Source of the DNA: Gammaproteobacteria bacterium | GTDB lineage: Bacteria; Pseudomonadota; Gammaproteobacteria; GCA-001735895 | Length of the DNA: 10,432 bases | Direction of reading: 5' to 3' | NCBI GenBank assembly: GCA_003645435.1 | Contig: QNFD01000062.1 | Span: forward strand, 1 to 10,432 | Shown here: one piece after another, positions 1 through 7,223 of the stretch | How the letters are laid out: each line of letters starts with the position of its first letter | Numbering within the stretch: position 1 is the first letter of the stretch | Notes under the pieces: model-generated | What the model was told of the DNA's origin: nothing | The model's input: the letters and a program-made list of their open reading frames with translations, nothing else | Databases searched by the model: none | Program-made: the position numbers and the translations under genes

Positions 1-143
1 AAGTCCTTAACCGATCCAGGGTCGGTAGAAATAATAAGCAATGTTTTACCCGAGTCCATACCACCCAGGGCTTTCTTGGCCCTTAGTATAGGCAGGGGAC
101 AGTTGAGGCCAGAAGCGTCTAGTTCATGATCGTATTCAGCCAT
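1..143 (-). CDS. tusA: TusA-family sulfur carrier protein (partial, C-terminus beyond window)
   Basis: This is the N-terminal 47 codons of a small sulfur carrier; the gene runs off the left edge. The start is the ATG at 143-141, preceded by an AGAGGA ribosome site at 156-151 with 7-base spacing. The visible protein starts MAEYDHELDASGLNCPLPIL. It carries the family signature CPxP, with the persulfide-bearing cysteine at residue 15, followed by the amphipathic helix and the start of the next strand (residues 33-39). Family knowledge: TusA accepts sulfane sulfur from a cysteine desulfurase or rhodanese in the cytoplasm and hands it on for tRNA thiolation, molybdenum cofactor work or sulfur oxidation. 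A rhodanese gene lies upstream on the same strand, separated by 263 bases in which I see no convincing gene or terminator. E. coli TusA is about 80 residues, so roughly 60% is visible. YedF-like paralogues share the motif, so the exact subfamily is uncertain. Confidence 0.85.
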   Translation of the reverse strand, partial: MAEYDHELDASGLNCPLPILRAKKALGGMDSGKTLLIISTDPGSVKD

Positions 144-150
144 GATTAAA

Positions 151-156
151 TCCTCT
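151..156 (-). promoter_or_regulatory. Ribosome binding site of tusA
   Basis: Read on the minus strand this is AGAGGA, 7 bases before the ATG at 143. It is among the stronger Shine-Dalgarno matches in the window and fixes the tusA start. Confidence 0.6.
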
Positions 157-406
157 TTGATATTCGTTAAGTTACCTGACATTACTGGTCTGTGCGTTGT
201 CGAACAGGAACATCAATCCCTGATTTCACCGGGGTTTATGCTTCAGGCCAGCACGGCTCTACATGCCGAATTTTCAAATATTATGCGATAGATTGCAGTA
301 CCGCACGGCCTGCACGAAAAGTCTGTCTTTATAAGTCACAGCCGTGGAAAAGGCAAGGATATTTCGAAAGCCGGTTTTTAAGCTTCGTGCAATATGCGGG
401 TTAATA

Positions 407-751
407 TCAGGCGATCGTATCGAGCGGTGTTGGGTCTAGTTGCATGCCGCCCGAGGCCCATTGGACAATTCCGCCCCGCAGATTAATAACGTTGTTGATA
501 CCCTGTTTGTTGAGAAAGCGGCAGGCCTGCGCAGATCGACTACCGGTACGACAATAAATTACAATTTGATTCTGCGACAGCGTGAAATAGTCGATGTTTG
601 AAGGTATCAAGTGCATCGGAAGGGTTTTTGCATTCGGAATAACCCCGCGCTCGATTTCTGCCGGGGTGCGGATATCGATGAGTTCCAGACGATCGTTTTC
701 TCGGATCAGATTAACGAGTTCGTGGGGTTTAATTTCTTTTAGTCGGGACAT
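407..751 (-). CDS. Single-domain rhodanese-like sulfurtransferase
   Basis: A 114-residue protein consisting of one rhodanese domain. Visible landmarks are the LIDIRTPAEIERGVIP segment (residues 24-39) and the active-site loop CRTGSRS with the catalytic cysteine at residue 67. The late LRGGIVQWASGG motif is typical of the C-terminal end of the fold. There is no signal peptide, so it should be cytoplasmic. Family role: carries a persulfide on the cysteine and transfers sulfane sulfur to a thiophilic acceptor. I chose the ATG at 751. The open frame extends to a TTG at 802, but the 17 extra residues do not resemble the family and have no ribosome site. It lies upstream of tusA on the same strand, so a rhodanese-to-TusA relay is a natural inference. 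The real substrate cannot be told from sequence; GlpE-like and PspE-like proteins share this architecture. Confidence 0.85.
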   Translation of the reverse strand: MSRLKEIKPHELVNLIRENDRLELIDIRTPAEIERGVIPNAKTLPMHLIPSNIDYFTLSQNQIVIYCRTGSRSAQACRFLNKQGINNVINLRGGIVQWASGGMQLDPTPLDTIA

Positions 752-791
752 ATATAACAATTGTGGGTCATAATTAACGAACCATCCAATT

Positions 792-819
792 ATTTTAGGC
801 AATTTTAAGTAATAGTTAA
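792..819 (-). promoter_or_regulatory. Candidate sigma-70 promoter for the rhodanese gene
   Basis: On the minus strand a TTAACT box (819-814) and a TAAAAT box (797-792) are separated by 16 bases. They lie about 40 bases before the rhodanese ATG in an AT-rich divergent region. This is a consensus match by eye only. Confidence 0.3.
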
Positions 820-831
820 CAGAAATATAGA
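804..831 (+). promoter_or_regulatory. Candidate sigma-70 promoter for the M48 protease gene
   Basis: TTTAAG at 804-809 and TATAGA at 826-831 are 16 bases apart, about 45 bases before the ATG at 876. The match is weak. It overlaps the candidate promoter on the opposite strand, which would make the two divergent transcripts compete. Confidence 0.22.
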
Positions 832-875
832 GTTTTTACGACTTTAATTCCACTAGCAAGAAAAATGTATCGATA

Positions 876-2252
876 ATGAACAGGACAGCACGGAGTATAA
901 AATTCGCTGTAATCGGTTTGCAGTGGCTAGTTTTGGCTGTTTGCGTCCAGCCGTTAGCGCTGGCCGATGGTGGTCTGCCCCTGTTAGGGGAAAATGCTGC
1001 GGTAAACATCGAACAGGAAAGAAGACTGGGCTATGGCTTCTACCGGCAATTGCTCGCACGTGGGATAATCGAAACCAATCCGGTGCTAAACAATTACCTC
1101 AACGAACTGGGCGCCAGGTTACTGACGAATATCGATCACCGCGTCAGGAACTACCATTTTTTTATCGTGAAAGATTTCAGGATTAATGCTTTCGCGGTAC
1201 CCGGTGGTTACATCGGCGTGAATATCGGCTTAATTTTAGGCGCAAAAAACCAGAATCAACTGGCATCGGTAATGGCGCATGAAATAGCCCACGTACGTCT
1301 CATGCATAGTATGCAGGCAATGGAAAGAGTGAGTGGTGGAAAATTATCGGCTCTCTCGATGTTGGCAGGGATACTGCTCAGTGGCATAGATCCCGAGCTT
1401 GGCGCAGCGGTGATGTATGGTGGTTTGGCCGGCAGTCAGCAGGCTACGATCAATTTTACCCGTGACAATGAATACGAAGCCGACCGACTTGGTATTGATC
1501 TGCTACAGGGTGGTAATTTTGATCCCCAGGGGATGGTCGATTTTTTTCGTATTATGGACCGTGCCTCGGGTAGCTCTGAATTCCAAAATATAGAGTACTT
1601 GCGTACCCATCCTGTCAATAGTAACCGGATTTCTGAAGCTGAAAACAGGATCAGGCAAACGACGGTAATTCAGGGTGGGCCTGACTACTATCAAATGTTC
1701 AAGGATTACCTGCAATTTGTTAGCCTGAATCGAATGGAAGTTACCGGTAGCGATTTTCGGAGGGCCCTGGCACAGATTAAAGCTGGTAAATTTGGGCTCG
1801 CAAATCGGGCCCTGGGAAGACTGTATAAACAGGATACCGATAATATATGGTATGGGTATGCATATGGTGAGAGTTTCGAGTACCTGAATCGACCTGAAGA
1901 AGCGGAACGTGTGTACAGAAATCTTCTGAAGATTTATCCGGACCAGCTCTCCCTGTCACTCCGCCTGATTAAGCTACTGATATCCTCGCAGGAGTTCGAG
2001 TCCGCATTAATAATTGCACGGCGCCTCGAAAAACGATTTCCTTATGAAAGAAGCATCTATAAAAACCTGGCTAAAATATATGATCATCTTGAGCAGCCGG
2101 TTCTTAAAATGATGGCCGAAGCTGATTACCAGCTAATTACCGGAAATATTGAGCATGCTATCAATCTATACGGGACGATTATTGGAATGACTGAATCGGA
2201 CGATACCACCAGGGCCAGGGCGCAGGCCAGGTTGGAACTGCTCAAAGGGTAA
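876..2252 (+). CDS. bepA: BepA-like periplasmic M48 metalloprotease/chaperone with TPR repeats
   Basis: A 458-residue secreted zinc protease. Residues 1-30 form a signal peptide with a hydrophobic core and a likely cleavage after ALA (30/31). The M48 domain carries the zinc motif HEIAH (His135, Glu136, His139). The third ligand is Glu201 in EYEAD. His245 in the THP motif matches the histidine that covers the zinc in E. coli BepA. Residues of about 295-435 form helical TPR-like repeats, as in BepA (487 residues). Family role: in the periplasm it assists LptD assembly at the BAM complex and degrades stalled outer-membrane proteins. That fits an LPS-dependent envelope, though this gene is not in the same operon as the LPS genes. 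The ATG at 876 has only a weak A-rich ribosome site, but it gives a good signal peptide. It is followed by mtaB on the same strand. All catalytic residues are present. Confidence 0.88.
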   Translation: MNRTARSIKFAVIGLQWLVLAVCVQPLALADGGLPLLGENAAVNIEQERRLGYGFYRQLLARGIIETNPVLNNYLNELGARLLTNIDHRVRNYHFFIVKDFRINAFAVPGGYIGVNIGLILGAKNQNQLASVMAHEIAHVRLMHSMQAMERVSGGKLSALSMLAGILLSGIDPELGAAVMYGGLAGSQQATINFTRDNEYEADRLGIDLLQGGNFDPQGMVDFFRIMDRASGSSEFQNIEYLRTHPVNSNRISEAENRIRQTTVIQGGPDYYQMFKDYLQFVSLNRMEVTGSDFRRALAQIKAGKFGLANRALGRLYKQDTDNIWYGYAYGESFEYLNRPEEAERVYRNLLKIYPDQLSLSLRLIKLLISSQEFESALIIARRLEKRFPYERSIYKNLAKIYDHLEQPVLKMMAEADYQLITGNIEHAINLYGTIIGMTESDDTTRARAQARLELLKG

Positions 2253-2370
2253 TTTTTGATCAGAGGCTCCTTAAACATTCAATCGACAGACTGTCGACTT
2301 TCAGGCTGTATTTTCAACCTGGTTGTTGATAATATCCGCGACCAATTTCGATCAGGTCATTTCGATTTCA

Positions 2371-2375
2371 AGAGG
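2371..2375 (+). promoter_or_regulatory. Ribosome binding site deciding the mtaB start
   Basis: AGAGG lies 6 bases before a TTG at 2382, exactly where homologous MtaB proteins begin. A competing site, AAGGG at 2245-2249, lies 6 bases before an upstream TTG at 2256 and would add 42 residues that do not resemble the family. Confidence 0.5.
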
Positions 2376-2381
2376 TACTAT

Positions 2382-3680
2382 TTGAACATTAACTTCCAGG
2401 CGCTGGGATGTCGGCTCAACGAGGCAGAGCTGGAAACATGGGCAAGTGAATTTCTGCAGCAGGGCCATCAGATAACAGCCGATAGTGGAGAGGCCGATAT
2501 CATCGTGTTTAACTCCTGTGCGGTTACCGGCGAGGCGGACAGAAAATCGAGGCAGCAAATTAATCGCCTGCAGCGAAGTAATCCTGGTGCCGGACTGGTG
2601 GTTACCGGTTGTCATGCGAGCCTGAACCATGAGCTCGTAAAAAACTATTTAGGCGTTGACCTGGTTGTCGATAATGAAGCGAAGGAGACCCTGGTCAGGC
2701 AGGCATTAAACCTGTTTGGAACGGCTAAATCGGCAACCGAAACAGTAACCGAAAATGGGCTTTTCCTGCGTGGCAGGCACAGGGCATTTATAAAAGTACA
2801 GGATGGCTGTCGCTATCGTTGTACCTATTGCGTTGTCACCATAGCACGCGGCGCCGAACGTAGCCGAAGCATTAAAGATATAGTAGACGAAATCAATCGG
2901 CTAAATGCACAGGGCGTGCAGGAGGTTGCGGTAACCGGTGTCCATGTCGGTGGTTACGGCAGCGATACCGGATCGAATCTATACGAGCTGCTCAGTGAAA
3001 TTCTCGATCGGACCGAAATTCCAAGGATCAGGCTGGCATCGGTTGAACCCTGGGATCTGCCGCATAATTTTTTCCGCCTGTTTCAGGATTCAAGATTAAT
3101 GCCGCATATGCACCTGCCGATTCAAAGTGGTAGCGATACCGTATTAAAACGTATGGCGCGGCGCTGCAAAACGGAGGAGTTTTCCCGTATCGTAGACAAG
3201 GCTCGTGAATCGGTATCTCGCTTTAATATCACAACGGACGTGATTGTCGGATTTCCCGGAGAAACTGAAGAAGAATGGCGCCAGACCGTGGATTATATCG
3301 AACGCACCGGTTTTGGGCATATGCATATCTTCAGCTATTCCAGGCGAGAGGGAACCAGGGCCGCGAGTTTGCCCGGTCAGGTCGAAAAATCGATTAAAAA
3401 GGAACGCAGCCAACAAATGCACCGGCTAGCGGCAAAACTAAAGACGATTGAGCTGCAAAAACATGTCGGCAATAGCTGTGCGGTATTGTGGGAGCAAAAA
3501 ACTAACCAGGGCAGCGGATTGTGGACAGGTTACACACCGCAATACCACAAGATCGTATCCGATGATTCCAAAATTCGTGCGGCGAAGATTACCGAAGTTA
3601 GCGTAGACCAGGTGTCGGCAGATGGACTCCGGCTGGTCAACAGGGCCCGGCAACGAGAAGCCCAACAGAATTTTCTGTAA
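2382..3680 (+). CDS. mtaB: tRNA t6A37 C2-methylthiotransferase MtaB (radical SAM)
   Basis: A 432-residue enzyme if started at the TTG at 2382. It converts t6A37 to ms2t6A37 in ANN-decoding tRNAs. The UPF0004 domain shows three cluster-binding cysteines: Cys10 (ALGCRLN), Cys46 (FNSCAVT) and Cys77 (VTGCH). The radical SAM core carries CRYRCTYC (Cys143, Cys147, Cys150) for the second 4Fe-4S cluster. A C-terminal TRAM-like segment follows (about residues 365-420), probably binding tRNA. The NFQALGCRLNEAE opening and overall length fit MtaB better than MiaB or RimO. The frame stays open upstream to a TTG at 2256, only 3 bases after the protease stop, so an N-terminal extension of 42 residues cannot be fully excluded. 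The gene probably shares a transcript with the protease. The next gene is convergent, with no clear terminator in the 60 bases between. Confidence 0.87.
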   Translation: MNINFQALGCRLNEAELETWASEFLQQGHQITADSGEADIIVFNSCAVTGEADRKSRQQINRLQRSNPGAGLVVTGCHASLNHELVKNYLGVDLVVDNEAKETLVRQALNLFGTAKSATETVTENGLFLRGRHRAFIKVQDGCRYRCTYCVVTIARGAERSRSIKDIVDEINRLNAQGVQEVAVTGVHVGGYGSDTGSNLYELLSEILDRTEIPRIRLASVEPWDLPHNFFRLFQDSRLMPHMHLPIQSGSDTVLKRMARRCKTEEFSRIVDKARESVSRFNITTDVIVGFPGETEEEWRQTVDYIERTGFGHMHIFSYSRREGTRAASLPGQVEKSIKKERSQQMHRLAAKLKTIELQKHVGNSCAVLWEQKTNQGSGLWTGYTPQYHKIVSDDSKIRAAKITEVSVDQVSADGLRLVNRARQREAQQNFL

Positions 3681-3740
3681 ATATACCGGGTTGATAGTGA
3701 GGTTGCCCGTGAAAATGGATTGGATAAATATATGCAGGAT

Positions 3741-4829
3741 TTAAGTCTGTGAAGTTGTCTGGCAACTATTTAACCAGAGGTCGAGTTTTGCGATGACGTC
3801 ATCAGTGCTAATTCTCTCCATAGTTCCCCTGTCCCTTACTCGTGTTCCCCATTCAACTTTCCCTGGCGTTTCCCCATATTTATCCGCAAGGGCATCAGGA
3901 TATTTATTCACGACTAAATCGCTGCTGAGATAAGGCCGTGCCCGGTCCGGGTTAGTGCAGGCATACAGGCCAATCACCGGCGTACCAACGGCGGTACCTA
4001 AATGAGCCGGTCCGGAATCTGGGGCGATAATGACATCTGCCTGGCTTAAAATCGCTAGCAGTTGTTTTATGCTGGTATGACCGATCAAGTTGAGTGGTGT
4101 TGAATCACACAGGACGTTAATTTTTTCACCATACTCTTTTTCTATTGCCGATGGTCCTCCACACAGAACGACCTGCATGTTATGTACCTGGGTGGCGTAG
4201 TCGGCCACGGCGGCGTAACCTTTGGCGCTCCAATTACGATAGCTCATGCTTGAGCAGGGGCTGATGATCAAAACTTTTTGGTCTTTAGCCAATGTTTTTT
4301 CAGCGAATTGTCGTGCCTCTACAGGAATCGGGATGTTCCATTCTAAATGGTGTTCTTCGATACCCAGGGCTTCCGAAAAACCGAAAAAGCTATCGATCAC
4401 GTGTTGTTTCTGTTTAGCAGCAATTTTGTGATTGGTGAACAGCCATTGCATATCTTTGGCCCGCTCACGGTCAAAACCAAGACGAATTTTAGTGGGAATT
4501 AAAAGGCTCGCAATGCTGGCGCGGATTGACATTTGCATGTGTAGCAGGGCGTCGAAATGGCGGCCACGCATTAGCTGTTTTAGTTTTTTATAGGCTATCA
4601 GCCCCTCTTTTTTATCGAACACGATAAACTCGATATCTGCGATGTCGCAGACTAGTTGATATTCCAGTTTACCGATGATCCAGGTGATCCTGGTTTCAGG
4701 CCAGGTTTTTTGAATGGTGCGAACAATCGGCAGGGTATGGCAAATGTCACCTAGCGCCGAGAGGCGTAACAGGCAGATATTTTTAGGCGCGACAGAGAAT
4801 GGAAGCACCTGGGCGTCCGCCTGCTTCAA
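3741..4829 (-). CDS. GT9-family glycosyltransferase (heptosyltransferase-like), LPS core
   Basis: A 362-residue ADP-heptose-type glycosyltransferase of family GT9 with two Rossmann domains (GT-B fold). The N-terminal motif LLRLSALGDICHTLP (residues 20-34) contains the conserved GD acid (Asp28). The second domain has SPCSSMSYRNWSAKGYAAVA (190-209) and the nucleotide-sugar motif PDSGPAHLGTAVGTPVIGLY (270-289). No membrane segment is seen, so it should act on the cytoplasmic face of the inner membrane. The start is uncertain. The TTG at 4829 overlaps the DUF6165 stop as TTGA, consistent with translational coupling. A GTG at 4808 would also keep the whole domain. The family suggests heptose transfer, but donor and acceptor cannot be read from sequence, and it is not clearly WaaC or WaaF. 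Confidence 0.82.
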   Translation of the reverse strand: MKQADAQVLPFSVAPKNICLLRLSALGDICHTLPIVRTIQKTWPETRITWIIGKLEYQLVCDIADIEFIVFDKKEGLIAYKKLKQLMRGRHFDALLHMQMSIRASIASLLIPTKIRLGFDRERAKDMQWLFTNHKIAAKQKQHVIDSFFGFSEALGIEEHHLEWNIPIPVEARQFAEKTLAKDQKVLIISPCSSMSYRNWSAKGYAAVADYATQVHNMQVVLCGGPSAIEKEYGEKINVLCDSTPLNLIGHTSIKQLLAILSQADVIIAPDSGPAHLGTAVGTPVIGLYACTNPDRARPYLSSDLVVNKYPDALADKYGETPGKVEWGTRVRDRGTMERISTDDVIAKLDLWLNSCQTTSQT

Positions 4830-5224
4830 GACTTCTGAGTGTAATCTTGGTATGACTTCTCTTCAACCAACTCCGAGCCTACTTTAATGTTGATGGTGCG
4901 CTTTACGTTGGCGCGTTGATCGTTGATGACGTAGACGGCGCGGGCAAGCTCAATGAACTTCTGGTCAAACGAAGCCTGGGACTCCTGGATACGGATGTCG
5001 TCTTCAATTTCCCACAACTGCTCGTTGATGCTTTTCAGCTTCGCAATTTCAGTACTGATTTCCTGTTGTGAAAATGGTGAGGCCTGCCAGGTGTTGCGCA
5101 GGGTCTCCAGCTCTTTATGGATATTTGTCAGCTTGGCTTCATCCTTGATACGTTCGGATTTGATCTCGAGAATGGTGATTTTGTCGAGGAACTCTCCAAC
5201 AGAAATTTCGGCTGACAGATTCAT
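4826..5224 (-). CDS. DUF6165 family protein, coupled to the GT9 gene
   Basis: A 132-residue protein I recognise as DUF6165 from its pattern: VGEFLDKITILEIKSERI near the start, LWEIEDDIR in the middle, FIELARAVYVINDQRANVKR, and a terminal EEKSYQDY. It is charged and predicted to be almost all helical, with a coiled-coil-like stretch around residues 15-80. There is no signal peptide or membrane segment, and the biochemical role is not known to me. The ATG at 5224 is clear, though its best ribosome site (AGGA) is rather far away at about 11 bases. Its stop overlaps the start of the downstream GT9 gene by 4 bases, so the two are almost certainly co-translated. Location in an LPS cluster suggests a helper of sugar transfer or a partner of the GT9 enzyme; this is inference only. 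Confidence 0.8.
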   Translation of the reverse strand: MNLSAEISVGEFLDKITILEIKSERIKDEAKLTNIHKELETLRNTWQASPFSQQEISTEIAKLKSINEQLWEIEDDIRIQESQASFDQKFIELARAVYVINDQRANVKRTINIKVGSELVEEKSYQDYTQKS

Positions 5225-5286
5225 GGGGTAAACAATCCTGTACTGGTATTAATTCTGGAAATCATGGGTGATAATGGGGCGCTATG

Positions 5287-5316
5287 TTACTGGAAGGTGT
5301 AGAAAAAGGCTATATT
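5287..5316 (+). promoter_or_regulatory. Candidate sigma-70 promoter for the GT9-methyltransferase-ligase operon
   Basis: TTACTG at 5287-5292 and TATATT at 5311-5316 are spaced by 18 bases. They lie about 100 bases before the preferred GTG start at 5416, in the divergent gap between the DUF6165 and GT9 genes. This is a by-eye match; no operator repeats are evident. Confidence 0.35.
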
Positions 5317-5401
5317 CCAGCTAATCAAGAGTAGAGTTGGGGCGGGTAGGTTTTGGCACAGGACCTCGTGTTGGTATCCGCGTTATTTGAAATTAAAGAG
5401 C

Positions 5402-5407
5402 GAGGAG
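5402..5407 (+). promoter_or_regulatory. Ribosome binding site deciding the second GT9 start
   Basis: GAGGAG lies 8 bases before a GTG at 5416 (5 bases before an adjacent GTG at 5413). It is the best Shine-Dalgarno match near this gene and argues against the TTG at 5353, the first start of the open frame. Confidence 0.55.
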
Positions 5408-5415
5408 TTTTAGTG

Positions 5416-6492
5416 GTGAATAACGCAGCTGCTTACGAGCCGCTCCCTGAAACGCAGTTGGCCGATATCCAGACAATTTTGATACTCTGCTGGGGTTTAC
5501 TTGGCGATGTGTTTGTTCGCGTACCGGTAATTGAGGCGGTACGTAAACGCTTTCCTGAGGCAAAGATTGTTGTAGTTCTCGATCCAGCTTCTGCACCGGT
5601 ATTACAAAATCATCCGGCATGCAATGAACTGGTTTTGTTCAGCCGTAAAAAAAAGCCGAGGCTGATTTATCTAATAAATACCTTACGCCATTTGATTGTG
5701 TTGCGTAAGCAGAGATTTGATCTCTGTATTAATCTCTATTGTGGCGGAGCCAGTGCCCATTTTTCCCAGATTATTAATGCCAGGTACCGACTGAGTTTTG
5801 ATCATACCCCAGAGTTGTTGAGGGCTAATAATCTGCTGGCACACTATCCCTCGTTTGGTGCTAACTGGAGCAAGGCCCTGGGCAGTATGTTGCGCCCACT
5901 GGGCATTGCTGACCAGGCAATCCGCAAGGGCACGACCTTCTACTGTTCGGATGAGGCCATCCGCTATGCGAAATCGTTACTGCAGACCGGTAATCGTTAT
6001 ATCGCCTTCAACCTGGGAGCAGGGGCAGATGAAAAGCGTTGGCCGGTTTCCCGGTTTGTCGAGTTGGCGCAGGTGATTAGCGAAAAATATAGTTATACGC
6101 CGCTGGTATTCACCAATCCAGGTATGGAGTATCTGGCCCAGGAGTTTGCTGAGCAATATCAGGGTGACCATGCCCTGCTGGTTCTCCCTTTGATCCCGTT
6201 TGAACAGGTAGGGGCGGTGATGCGCCTGTGTGATTATGTAGTGACGGGGGATACCTCCATCATGCATATGGCCTTTGGTTTGAAACGGCCAACCCTGGTG
6301 ATGTTTACCCACACCCGCCCCGAGATTGTGGCACCTGAAGACAGTCCATATAAGTCCTGTTTTCGGGGCGATCCAAATAATATCGACCCCTATGGTTTGC
6401 CCTACGGGACGGTTGATATACCTGTTGCTGAAGCTATGAGACAATTCGATCTGTTAGTGGCGACAAGCTCAAGTGTTCAAAAAGCCCAATAA
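5416..6492 (+). CDS. GT9-family glycosyltransferase (heptosyltransferase-like), first gene of operon
   Basis: A 358-residue GT-B glycosyltransferase if started at the GTG at 5416, which has a GAGGAG site 8 bases upstream. The frame is open back to a TTG at 5353 (379 residues). Counting from 5416, the N-terminal ILILCWGLLGDVFVRVPVI motif holds the conserved Asp31. The second domain shows FNLGAGADEKRWPVSRFVEL (198-217) and TGDTSIMHMAFGLKRPTLVM (277-296), where family members bind the nucleotide sugar. In this protein TGDTSIMHM stands for the more usual D(S/T)GxxH, so the histidine is kept. It has no membrane segment. It is distant from the other two GT9 proteins here, so a different sugar or acceptor position is likely. 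It leads an operon; the methyltransferase follows after 14 bases. Confidence 0.82.
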   Translation: MNNAAAYEPLPETQLADIQTILILCWGLLGDVFVRVPVIEAVRKRFPEAKIVVVLDPASAPVLQNHPACNELVLFSRKKKPRLIYLINTLRHLIVLRKQRFDLCINLYCGGASAHFSQIINARYRLSFDHTPELLRANNLLAHYPSFGANWSKALGSMLRPLGIADQAIRKGTTFYCSDEAIRYAKSLLQTGNRYIAFNLGAGADEKRWPVSRFVELAQVISEKYSYTPLVFTNPGMEYLAQEFAEQYQGDHALLVLPLIPFEQVGAVMRLCDYVVTGDTSIMHMAFGLKRPTLVMFTHTRPEIVAPEDSPYKSCFRGDPNNIDPYGLPYGTVDIPVAEAMRQFDLLVATSSSVQKAQ

Positions 6493-6506
6493 GTTAAGAG
6501 CTCGAT

Positions 6507-7196
6507 ATGAAAGATTTTATTAAAAGCGTTCGTTATAGCCTGTTTTCACCGATGCCCGAGAGTCGGAAAAGTGAACATCGGATAAAGGATAAAATTCGCA
6601 AAATTCGTTATATGCTGTTTGGTCATCTGCCCATTTTAGGGCGCCGTCGTCGCGCCGGTGAGACCGTGAAGGCCAAAGGGCGGCGCATAAAAGAGGGCTT
6701 TTTTGATAAATATTGCCAGGGACAGGGGCTGGATATCGGTTACGGTGGCGACCTGGTAGTGAAAGCTGCGCGCGGTTGGGACTTTGAGCACGGCGATGCC
6801 CACTACTTGAATGGGCTGGATGATGAGAGTTTCGATTTCGTCTATAGCAGCCATTTGTTAGAACATTTGCCCGACTGTGAACAGGCATTAAAGAACTGGT
6901 GGCGGGTGCTGAAACCGGGTGGTTACTTGATCCTTTATCTGCCCCATCGTGACCTGTATGAAAGGAAAATGAAGCTGCCCTCCCGTTATAATGATGATCA
7001 TGCTCATTTCTTTCTTCCGGAAGAAGAAGATCTGCCCGATACAAAGGGGATTGTCCCTCTAGTGGGGCGGGCACTTAGCGATCACGATATAGTCTATTGC
7101 AAGGTTTGTGATCAGGGCTACAAGAATCCAGGTGTTGACCTGCCAAGCGAAGGCGAATACTCCATTGAGATAGTGGTTAAAAAAATATCCGTGTAG
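6507..7196 (+). CDS. Class I SAM-dependent methyltransferase (Methyltransf_11 type)
   Basis: A 229-residue methyltransferase. Motif I is GLDIGYGGD (residues 74-82), with tyrosine where cysteine is common. An acidic GDAHYL follows at 97-102, then SFDFVYSSHLLEHLPD (108-123) and the post-motif LKPGGYLIL (135-143), all typical of the Methyltransf_11 fold. The C-terminal 60 residues contain HAHFF and several cysteines (198, 201) of unknown role. The first 60 residues are basic and contain a repeated KD-I-(V/I)RY-LF unit (residues 2-17 and 27-42). This extension is not part of the methyltransferase fold and might bind a partner or the membrane surface. The position between a GT9 gene and the O-antigen ligase suggests methylation of a surface sugar or of a lipid-linked intermediate, but the substrate is unknown. 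The ATG at 6507 has a weak TAAGAG site. Confidence 0.78.
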   Translation: MKDFIKSVRYSLFSPMPESRKSEHRIKDKIRKIRYMLFGHLPILGRRRRAGETVKAKGRRIKEGFFDKYCQGQGLDIGYGGDLVVKAARGWDFEHGDAHYLNGLDDESFDFVYSSHLLEHLPDCEQALKNWWRVLKPGGYLILYLPHRDLYERKMKLPSRYNDDHAHFFLPEEEDLPDTKGIVPLVGRALSDHDIVYCKVCDQGYKNPGVDLPSEGEYSIEIVVKKISV

Positions 7197-7223
7197 TGGA
7201 TACAGGGCTAAAATAGAGGGTGC

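Noticed and set aside
192..404. Plus-strand open frame of 70 codons between tusA and the rhodanese gene
   Set aside because: No ribosome site, no recognisable domain, and an irregular composition. Adjacent genes are on the other strand, and it looks like a chance frame in an intergenic gap.
3753..3767. Inverted repeat AGTTG-TCTGG-CAACT near the convergent junction after mtaB
   Set aside because: Only a 5-base stem with no T-run on either strand, and it lies within the end of the GT9 coding sequence. Not a credible terminator.
5977..6444. Antisense frame of 155 codons opposite the second GT9 gene
   Set aside because: No domain is recognisable, and it is the complement of conserved GT9 motif coding sequence.
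6520..7074. Long antisense frame (184 codons) opposite the methyltransferase gene
   Set aside because: Proline-, serine- and histidine-rich shadow of a well-supported gene with clear SAM-binding motifs on the plus strand.
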